A stretch of DNA of 5,425 nt from Chloroflexota bacterium. GTDB taxonomy: Bacteria > Chloroflexota > Dormibacteria > Aeolococcales > Aeolococcaceae. Location of the stretch: the NCBI GenBank assembly GCA_005889515.1, contig VBHE01000205.1, forward strand, positions 13,385 through 18,809. The letters run 5' to 3'. A program made the translations under genes and the position numbers. A model generated the notes under the pieces. That model was given only the letters and a program-made list of their open reading frames with translations, ran no database searches and had not been told where the DNA came from. Below, piece by piece: positions 1 to 5,425 of the stretch (position 1 is its first letter; each line of letters opens with the position of its first letter).

Positions 1-1855
1 CGGCGTCCGCCGCATGCTCGCCGCCGACCCGGCGATCGCCACGGTCACCGACGCGTCGAGCGGTGCGCCGCTGCTGTCGCGCGACGGCGCCCGCGCCTAC
101 GTGGTCGCGGCGCTGCGGCCGATGTCGGACCGCGACGCGCGGGACGTCGCCGAGCGGCTCGAGGCGTCCTTCGCCACCGATCCGCGGGTCATCCTCGGCG
201 GATTCGTGATCGCCAACCAGCAGGTGCAGGCCCAGGTCACCTACGACCTCGGCCGCGCCGAGCTCATCGCCGCCGCCGTGCTCACCCCGCTGCTCATGCT
301 CGTCTTCCGGTCGGCGGTGGCGGCGCTGGTCCCGCTGATGGTCGGCGTGCTCACCATCCTCACGACCTTTCTCGGACTGCGCGCCGTCAACACGGCGACC
401 GACCTCTCGATCTTCGCGCTCAACCTCGTCACCGGCCTCGGGCTCGGACTCGCGATCGACTACAGCCTGATCATGGTGTCGCGGTATCGCGAGGAGGCGA
501 GGGCCCACGGTCACGGCGCCGCCGCGGTGGGCGCGACCCTCGCGACCGCGGGCCGCACCGTCGTCTTCAGCTCGCTCACCGTCGCCGCGGCGCTCGCGTC
601 GCTGCTCGTGTTCCCGCAGCAGTTCCTCTACTCCATGGGGATCGGCGGGGTGCTCGTGACCCTCACCGCCGCGGTCATCGCGGTCACCCTGGTCCCCTCG
701 GTGCTGCTGCTCCTCGGGCGGCGGATCGACATGCTCCCACTGCGCCGCGAGCGCGCCGGGGCGGCGGAGCGCAGCGGGTGGTACCGCCTCTCCCACGGGG
801 TGATGCGCCGTCCCGCGACGGTGGCGGCGGCGACGACCGTGATCCTCCTGCTCGCCGGCATGCCCTTCCTCGGGGTGCGCTTCACCTCGATCGACGCCGG
901 GGTCCTCCCCCAGAGCGCCTCCGCCCGCCAGGTCGACGACGCCGCCCGTCGCGACCTGCGGCCGGGGATCACCACCCCGATCACCGTCGCCGTCACCGCC
1001 CCGGCCGGGGCCGGCGCCGCGGTGGACGCGCTCGGCGCGACCATCGCGCGGCTGCCGGACGTGGTGCTGACCACGCCACCGCGCTACGCGGGCGCCGGCA
1101 CCTGGATGCTCGACGCGATCTCTGCGCAGCCGCCGCTCGACCGGGCGAGCCTCGACCTGGTCGCCTCGATCGGCTCGCTCCCCTGGTCGGGCCCGGTGCG
1201 GACGGCGGGGCAGAGCGCCCAGTTCGCCGACCTGCGCGCGAGCCTGCGGGCGCACCTTCCGGTCGCGGTCCTCGTGGTCGCCGTGGTCACGATCGTGGTG
1301 CTCTTCGCGCTCACCGGCTCGGTCGTGCTCCCCGCGATCGCGGTGGTGATGAACGCGCTGTCGCTGAGCGCCGCCTTCGGCCTGCTCGTCCTGATCTTCC
1401 AGGACGGCCGGCTCACCGGCCCGCTCGGCTACACCGGCCAGGGCGCGCTGGAGTCGACCCAGCCGGTGCTGCTCTTCGCGATGGCATTCGGGCTCAGCAC
1501 CGACTACGGGGTGTTCCTGCTCGCGCGCATCAAGGAGGGGCGCGACCGCGGCCTCGCCACCCGTGAGGCGATCGCAGAGGGGCTCGAGCGGATGGGCAGG
1601 CTGGTCACCGCCGCGGCGGCGCTCTTCTGCGTCGCCATCGGCGTCTTCGCCACCTCGAGCATCGTCTTCATCAAGGAGCTCGGCGTCGGCACCGCGCTCG
1701 CCGTGATCGTCGACGCGACCATCGTCCGGGCGCTCCTGGTGCCGTCGCTGATGGCGCTCGCGGGCGATCGCGGCTGGTGGGCGCCCCAACCGCTGCGAGG
1801 GCTTCGCGCCCGGCTGCGTCTCGACCGCCTCGAGGGCCGCCGGGCGAGGGCCTGA
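1..1855 (+). CDS. MMPL/RND-family membrane transporter, 3' part (start lies upstream)
   Basis: This is a proton-driven inner-membrane exporter of the MMPL (RND superfamily) type; in actinobacteria these move lipids and other hydrophobic compounds. The frame is open to the left edge (codons GVRR precede the ATG at 14), so that ATG is probably internal. Numbering from it, residues 1-78 are the end of the first extracytoplasmic domain. They are followed by membrane segments at about 82-100, 103-124, 132-155, 182-200, 207-234 and 267-285, a second extracytoplasmic domain at about 287-412, and segments at about 413-433, 436-461, 482-504, 530-549 and 552-583. That gives 11 helices, which matches the family's 12 with TM1 missing. 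Both Asp-Tyr pairs used for proton relay in MmpL3 are present: D149-Y150 (GLAIDYSLIMVSRYRE) and D497-Y498 (GLSTDYGVFLLARIKE). A short basic tail ends the protein. The substrate cannot be read from the sequence. Family assignment is secure; roughly the first 100 or more residues are not visible. Confidence 0.93.
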   Translation, partial: GVRRMLAADPAIATVTDASSGAPLLSRDGARAYVVAALRPMSDRDARDVAERLEASFATDPRVILGGFVIANQQVQAQVTYDLGRAELIAAAVLTPLLMLVFRSAVAALVPLMVGVLTILTTFLGLRAVNTATDLSIFALNLVTGLGLGLAIDYSLIMVSRYREEARAHGHGAAAVGATLATAGRTVVFSSLTVAAALASLLVFPQQFLYSMGIGGVLVTLTAAVIAVTLVPSVLLLLGRRIDMLPLRRERAGAAERSGWYRLSHGVMRRPATVAAATTVILLLAGMPFLGVRFTSIDAGVLPQSASARQVDDAARRDLRPGITTPITVAVTAPAGAGAAVDALGATIARLPDVVLTTPPRYAGAGTWMLDAISAQPPLDRASLDLVASIGSLPWSGPVRTAGQSAQFADLRASLRAHLPVAVLVVAVVTIVVLFALTGSVVLPAIAVVMNALSLSAAFGLLVLIFQDGRLTGPLGYTGQGALESTQPVLLFAMAFGLSTDYGVFLLARIKEGRDRGLATREAIAEGLERMGRLVTAAAALFCVAIGVFATSSIVFIKELGVGTALAVIVDATIVRALLVPSLMALAGDRGWWAPQPLRGLRARLRLDRLEGRRARA

Positions 1856-1860
1856 GAGCG

Positions 1861-1885
1861 GCCCCGCCGGGTACCGTACCGGGGC
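1861..1885 (+). promoter_or_regulatory. GC hairpin and TANNNT hexamer directly before the GTG start at 1886
   Basis: The 30-bp gap between the transporter stop and the next start holds a perfect 6-bp inverted repeat, GCCCCG at 1861-1866 and CGGGGC at 1880-1885, with a 13-nt loop. The loop contains TACCGT (1872-1877), which fits the actinobacterial -10 pattern TANNNT and lies 8 nt before the GTG. This could give a leaderless or nearly leaderless transcript. No -35 element is visible. The gap has no Shine-Dalgarno sequence at normal spacing; the only G-run, 1881-1884, is one base from the start codon. Short GC repeats are common by chance in DNA of this composition, so this is a weak call. Confidence 0.25.
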
Positions 1886-2944
1886 GTGACCCGCCTCCTG
1901 CCGACCACGATCGCCGGGAGCCTGCCGAAGCCGAGCTGGCTGGCGGCGCCCGAGGTGCTCTGGGCGCCCTGGCGGCTCGCCGGCGAGCAGCTCGCCGAGG
2001 GCATGCGCGACGCCGTCCTGGTGGCGCTGCGCGAGCAGGAGGCGGCGGGCATCGACATCGTCGGCGACGGCGAGCAGTCGCGACAGCACTTCGTCCACGG
2101 CTTCCTCGCCGGGATCGACGGCGTCGACATGACGCGGCGGAGGCGCATCGCGATCCGCGCCGGTCGCTACGAGGCGGACTGCCCGACGGTCACCGGGCCG
2201 ATCCGTCGCGCCGCACCGGTGCACGCGGAGGAGGCGCGCTTCGCGCGAGCCCACACCCGGAACCGGCTCAAGTTCACCCTTCCCGGCCCGATGACGATCG
2301 TCGACACCCTCGCCGACGAGCACTACGGCGACCGGGCGCGCCTCGCCCTCGCCTTCGCCGGCGTGCTCAACGAGGAGGCGCGCGAGCTCGCCGCCCTCGG
2401 CGTCGACGTCGTCCAGCTCGACGAGCCCGCCTTCAACGTCTACATGGACGAGGTCCGCGACTGGGGCATCGAGGCGCTGCACCGCGCCATCGACGGCGTC
2501 ACCTGCACCACCGCCGTGCACATCTGCTACGGCTACGGGATCGAGGCGAACATCGCCTGGAAGCGCGGCCTCGGCGACGAGTGGCGCCAGTACGAGCTCA
2601 CCTTCCCGCACCTCGCGCGCAGCCGCATCGACCAGGTCTCGGTCGAGTGCGCACGCTCGCGGGTGCCGATGTCGCTGCTCTCGCTGCTCGAGGGCAAGGA
2701 CGTCCTCGCCGGATGCATCGACGTCACGTCGCCACAGGTCGAGACCCCGGAGGAGGTCGCGGAGGTCATTCGCGAGGCGCTGCGCCACGTCGCCCCGGAG
2801 CGGCTCCAGCCCTGCACGAACTGCGGCATGGCGCCCCTGCCGCGCCACGTCGCCCGCGCCAAGCTGCGAGCGCTCGCCGCGGGGGCCGCGCTGGTGCGCG
2901 AGGAGCTCGGCACCCAGGCCCCCGCCGCGGCGAGCGCTCCGTGA
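1886..2944 (+). CDS. Single-domain cobalamin-independent methionine synthase-like methyltransferase (MesD-like core MetE)
   Basis: This 352-residue protein matches the zinc-dependent catalytic barrel of MetE (Meth_synt_2) and lacks the N-terminal folate-binding half of full-length MetE (about 750 residues). The expected reaction is methyl transfer to homocysteine to give methionine, in the cytoplasm. The zinc ligands are present: H212 and C214 (AVHICYGYG), E254 (VSVECARS) and C313 (CTNCGMAPL). So are the homocysteine-site motifs IAGSLPKP (9-16), DGEQSR (61-66) and QLDEPAFNV (177-185). From memory of the family, the overall pattern is nearest to MesD, the core methionine synthase of aerobic bacteria, which works with the DUF1852 protein MesX. 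No DUF1852 gene flanks it here. The GTG at 1886 is the only possible start: the frame has no other start codon after the stop at 1853, and the conserved N-terminus begins within five residues. It overlaps the ligase gene by 4 bp. Another member of the superfamily, such as epoxyalkane:coenzyme M transferase, is a less likely alternative. Confidence 0.87.
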   Translation: MTRLLPTTIAGSLPKPSWLAAPEVLWAPWRLAGEQLAEGMRDAVLVALREQEAAGIDIVGDGEQSRQHFVHGFLAGIDGVDMTRRRRIAIRAGRYEADCPTVTGPIRRAAPVHAEEARFARAHTRNRLKFTLPGPMTIVDTLADEHYGDRARLALAFAGVLNEEARELAALGVDVVQLDEPAFNVYMDEVRDWGIEALHRAIDGVTCTTAVHICYGYGIEANIAWKRGLGDEWRQYELTFPHLARSRIDQVSVECARSRVPMSLLSLLEGKDVLAGCIDVTSPQVETPEEVAEVIREALRHVAPERLQPCTNCGMAPLPRHVARAKLRALAAGAALVREELGTQAPAAASAP

Positions 2945-4647
2945 GCGGCGACGTCGCGGAGCGCCGCCGGGCGCTGACCGCGCGCTTCCCGCGGTGGCGT
3001 CCGATGACGCTGCACCAGCGGCTCGACGCCGTCGCCGCGGAGTCCGGCGAGCGCCCCCTCGTCCTCACCGACGACGTCACCCTGAGCTACGCGGACGTCG
3101 CCGCCACGTCGATGCGTCTCGCCGGCGGGCTGGCGGCCCTCGGCGTCGAGCCCGGCGACCACGTCGGCATGCTCGTGGCCAACCACCCCGAGTTCATCAC
3201 CCTGAAGTTCGCCATCTCGCGCGCCGGCGCGGTCGCGGTTCCGCTGAACTACCTCTACCGCCGCGACGAGCTGCGCTACGTGCTCGAGCAGTCCGAGTGC
3301 CGGCTGCTCGTCACCATGACGCGGTACGGCGACCTCGACTATCCGGCCATGCTCGACGGGATCTGCCCGGGCTGGGAGCGCGGCGGCGGCGACGTCCTCC
3401 CGGCGCTCCGCGGGGTGGTGCTGCTCTCCACCGATGGCCGCACCCGCGCGAGTGTTCCCACCGTCCCGGAGCTCGAGGAGCTCGGCGCGCGACGCGCCGC
3501 GGCGACCGCCGGCACGGAGGTGCCGCCCGACTCGCTCTCCGACATCCTCTACACCTCGGGGACCACGGGATCTCCGAAGGGGGTGATGGTCACCCACGAC
3601 GCGGTGCAGCGCACCGCCTACGGCTCCGCGCTCACCCGCGCCTTCGAGGACGGCCGGCGCATCCTCTTCTCGCTCCCCTGCTACCACATGTTCGGCTACG
3701 TCGAGGGACTGCTCGCGGCGATGTTCGTCGCCGGCGCCACCATCCCCCAGACGGCGTTCAGCCCGCTCGGGTACCTGCGCGGCGTCGCCCGGCATCGCGC
3801 CTCGGAGATCCTCTGCGTGCCGACGATGACGGTCGCGCTCCTCGAGCATCCCGAGCGCGGCGCGCACGACCTGTCCTCGCTCTTCGCCCTGCTGTCGGGC
3901 GCGGCCCCCGCGCCGATGTGGCTGTGGGAGCGCGCCGCCGCCGAGCTCGGGGTCACCGAGATCACCACCGGCTACGGGATGACCGAGGCGGGCGGCGCGA
4001 TGACCCTCACCCGCCCCGAGGACCCCCGCGAGCTGCTCATCTCCACCGTGGGACGGGTCAAGCTCGCCGGGGCCGCGGGCCTGCCCGGCGGCGCACTCGC
4101 CGAGTACCGCACCGTCGATCCGCAGACGGGTGCGGAGCTCGCGCCGGGCGCGGAGGGCGAGCTCGTCTCCCGCGGGCCGACGACCATGCTCGGCTACTGG
4201 CGCAAGCCGGAGGAGACCGCGCTCGCACTCCGCGACGGGTGGCTCCACTCCGGCGACCTCGGCCGGGTGCTCGAGGACGGCTCCCTGCAGATCACCGGGA
4301 GGAGCAAGGAGCTCTACAAGAGCGGAGGCGAGCTGGTGGCGCCGAAGGAGGTCGAGGAGCTGCTCACCGGGCATCCCGGGGTGAGCCAGGCGTACGTGGT
4401 CGGCGCGCCCGACGAGCGCTGGGGCGAGGTGGGCTGCGCCTTCGTGGTGCGCGACCCCGCCGCGAGCGTCGACGCGACCGAGCTCGTCGCGCTCTGCCGG
4501 GAGCGGCTGGCGCGCTTCAAGGTGCCCCGCCATGTGTACTTCCTCGACGCCGCCGAGCTGCCGCTCACGCCGACGGGGAAGGTGCAGAAGTTCGAGCTGG
4601 TGCGCCGGGCGCGGGAGCTGCTCGGCGAGGTCCCGCGCGCGCTCTGA
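2941..4647 (+). CDS. AMP-forming acyl-CoA ligase/synthetase (class I adenylate-forming)
   Basis: This 568-residue enzyme should activate a carboxylic acid with ATP to an acyl-adenylate and then form the CoA thioester. All the family motifs are present: the phosphate loop YTSGTTGSPKG (204-214), LPCYHMFGY (245-253, with the acyl-pocket His249), TTGYGMTEAGG (342-352), the ATP-ribose aspartate D439 in WLHSGDLG, the hinge region ITGRSKELYKSGGE (451-464), and the C-terminal catalytic lysine K547 in TPTGKVQK. Length is normal for fatty-acyl or aryl-CoA ligases; no carrier domain or fusion is visible. The substrate is not evident. Start choice: GTG 2941 overlaps the upstream stop as GTGA and keeps an N-terminal stretch (RFPRWRPMTLHQRLD) of a kind often seen before the core in such ligases. 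ATG 3004, with GGTGG at 2993-2997, is the alternative and would give 547 residues. The same reading frame is open back to 1777, but that part is only a shadow of the upstream gene. Expression is probably coupled to the methyltransferase gene. Confidence 0.93.
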   Translation: MSGDVAERRRALTARFPRWRPMTLHQRLDAVAAESGERPLVLTDDVTLSYADVAATSMRLAGGLAALGVEPGDHVGMLVANHPEFITLKFAISRAGAVAVPLNYLYRRDELRYVLEQSECRLLVTMTRYGDLDYPAMLDGICPGWERGGGDVLPALRGVVLLSTDGRTRASVPTVPELEELGARRAAATAGTEVPPDSLSDILYTSGTTGSPKGVMVTHDAVQRTAYGSALTRAFEDGRRILFSLPCYHMFGYVEGLLAAMFVAGATIPQTAFSPLGYLRGVARHRASEILCVPTMTVALLEHPERGAHDLSSLFALLSGAAPAPMWLWERAAAELGVTEITTGYGMTEAGGAMTLTRPEDPRELLISTVGRVKLAGAAGLPGGALAEYRTVDPQTGAELAPGAEGELVSRGPTTMLGYWRKPEETALALRDGWLHSGDLGRVLEDGSLQITGRSKELYKSGGELVAPKEVEELLTGHPGVSQAYVVGAPDERWGEVGCAFVVRDPAASVDATELVALCRERLARFKVPRHVYFLDAAELPLTPTGKVQKFELVRRARELLGEVPRAL

Positions 4648-4651
4648 GGAG
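4647..4651 (+). promoter_or_regulatory. Shine-Dalgarno sequence for the dehydrogenase gene
   Basis: AGGAG lies six bases before the ATG at 4658 and overlaps the last base of the ligase stop codon (TGA 4645-4647). It is the only strong ribosome binding site in the window. It fixes the dehydrogenase start and suggests that this gene is translated efficiently within the same transcript as the ligase gene. Confidence 0.8.
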
Positions 4652-4657
4652 AGAACC

Positions 4658-5425
4658 ATGCAGGCGATCGCGATCACCCCGGGGCAGGCGGGCAGCGTCC
4701 GCCTCGAGTCGCTGCCGCAGCCCAGCCTCGACGCCGAGGCGGACGGGCGCGGCGTCCTCGTCCGGGTGCTGCGCGTCGGCCTCGACGGCACCGACCGCGA
4801 GATCTACGACGCGAAGTACGGCGCCGCGCCGAGCGGATACGACTTCCTCGTGCCCGGGCACGAGGGCCTCGGCGTCGTCGAGGCCGTCGGCGAGAACGTC
4901 ACCGAGCTCGCCCCCGGCGACCACGTGGTGGCGATCGTCCGCCGGCCGGGGACGAGCCGGTACGACCGGATCGGGCTCCCGGACTTCACCACCGACGACA
5001 CCTACTTCGAGCACGGCATCAGCCGGCTCCACGGCTACCTCACCGAGCGCTACGTCGACACCCCCGAGTACCTCATCCGCATCCCCGGCGCGCTCGCCGG
5101 CCTCGGGGTGCTGCTCGAGCCGATCAGCATCGCCGAGAAGGGCGTCGCCCAGGCGTATGAGATCCAGCGCCGGCTGCGCATCTGGGAGCCGCGGCGCGCC
5201 GCGGTCCTCGGCGCCGGCCCGCTCGGGATCTTCGCGACCATGGTGCTCCGGCTGCGCGGCCTCGCGGTGGTGACCGTGGGCCTCGACGAGCCCCCCTACC
5301 TCAACAGCGAGCTCGTCGAGGCGATCGGCGCGCACTACGTCAGCAGCAAGCAGCGGGCACTCGCCGACGTCCGCAAGGACCACGGCCCGTTCGACCTCAT
5401 GTTCGAGGGCACCGGCTACTCGCCG
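4658..5425 (+). CDS. Zinc-type medium-chain dehydrogenase resembling archaeal glucose 1-dehydrogenase, 5' part
   Basis: The frame runs open for 256 codons from the ATG to the window end; family members have about 350-370 residues, so roughly 100 are missing. Features match the archaeal-type glucose dehydrogenases, which oxidise glucose and related sugars with NAD(P)+: RVGLDGTDREI (39-49), GHEGLG (67-72), RRPG (95-98), YFEHGI (116-121), HGYLTE (125-130), LLEPISIAEK (152-161), and the Rossmann loop GAGPLG (185-190). Likely catalytic zinc ligands are D43, H68 and E154. D43 stands where most relatives have Cys, as reported for Haloferax mediterranei glucose dehydrogenase (Asp38). The four-cysteine structural-zinc lobe is absent; in fact no cysteine occurs in the visible part. 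After the second Rossmann strand the sequence reads VGLDEPP (207-213), where NADP-using relatives have an Arg pair. This suggests NAD+ preference. The gene follows the ligase by 10 bp. The true substrate may be another sugar or polyol. Confidence 0.85.
   Translation, partial: MQAIAITPGQAGSVRLESLPQPSLDAEADGRGVLVRVLRVGLDGTDREIYDAKYGAAPSGYDFLVPGHEGLGVVEAVGENVTELAPGDHVVAIVRRPGTSRYDRIGLPDFTTDDTYFEHGISRLHGYLTERYVDTPEYLIRIPGALAGLGVLLEPISIAEKGVAQAYEIQRRLRIWEPRRAAVLGAGPLGIFATMVLRLRGLAVVTVGLDEPPYLNSELVEAIGAHYVSSKQRALADVRKDHGPFDLMFEGTGYSP

Noticed and set aside
778..1566. A 262-codon + strand frame inside the transporter gene.
   Set aside because: It is an alternative-frame shadow dominated by Arg, Pro and Gly; the transporter frame carries the membrane helices and both Asp-Tyr pairs through the same region.
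1861..1885. The GCCCCG/CGGGGC repeat considered as an intrinsic terminator for the transporter gene.
   Set aside because: The stem is only 6 bp, has a 13-nt loop and is not followed by a T-run; the next gene starts immediately after it.
1777..2940. A long N-terminal extension of the ligase frame that would make a 956-residue fusion protein.
   Set aside because: The extension is Arg/Pro/Ala-rich and lies entirely over the last part of the transporter and the methyltransferase gene, which has clear catalytic motifs in its own frame. The ligase core is complete without it.
2533..4791. A 752-codon open frame on the minus strand opposite the ligase gene.
   Set aside because: It is a composition effect: in very GC-rich genes, antisense frames rarely meet stops. 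Its product is low-complexity and rich in Arg, Ala, Gly and Glu with no family motifs, whereas the + strand frame has every ligase motif.
2994..5273. A 759-codon + strand frame crossing the ligase and dehydrogenase genes.
   Set aside because: Its product is an Arg/Ala/Pro/Ser-rich shadow with no domain, and it runs across two well-supported genes in another frame.
4565..5383. A 272-codon minus-strand frame opposite the dehydrogenase gene.
   Set aside because: It has no recognisable motif and lies opposite a frame with a good ribosome site, zinc ligands and a Rossmann loop.

Overview
The window is very GC-rich, with G or C at nearly every third codon position. It is densely coded and every supported gene is on the + strand. 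The gene content is an MMPL/RND-type transporter, an aerobic-type core methionine synthase, a class I acyl-CoA ligase and a polyol/glucose dehydrogenase. Together with GTG starts and weak ribosome sites, this suggests a high-GC Actinomycetota-like bacterium, possibly of the Thermoleophilia/Solirubrobacterales kind. A high-GC Chloroflexota/Dormibacterota-type genome is an alternative. The phylum is an inference, because there is no marker gene here.

Layout: (1) 1-1855 is the 3' part of an MMPL-family transporter; its start lies upstream of the window. (2) 1856-1885 is a 30-bp gap with a small GC hairpin and a TANNNT-like hexamer. (3) 1886-2944 is a single-domain MetE-family protein, close to the MesD type. 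(4) 2941-4647 is an AMP-forming acyl-CoA ligase that overlaps the previous gene by 4 bp (GTGA). (5) After a 10-bp gap with a good Shine-Dalgarno sequence, 4658 to beyond 5425 is a medium-chain dehydrogenase resembling haloarchaeal glucose dehydrogenase. It is cut by the window end.

The last three genes look like one transcriptional unit, from their 4-bp overlap and 10-bp gap. The transporter upstream may be read together with them or separately. No known pathway joins a homocysteine (or thiol) methyltransferase, a CoA ligase and a sugar/polyol dehydrogenase. That combination, the apparent lack of the MesD partner DUF1852 (MesX) next to the methyltransferase, and the unusual metal and cofactor residues of the dehydrogenase are the points most worth checking. 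I saw no RNA genes, mobile elements, CRISPR arrays or convincing terminators.
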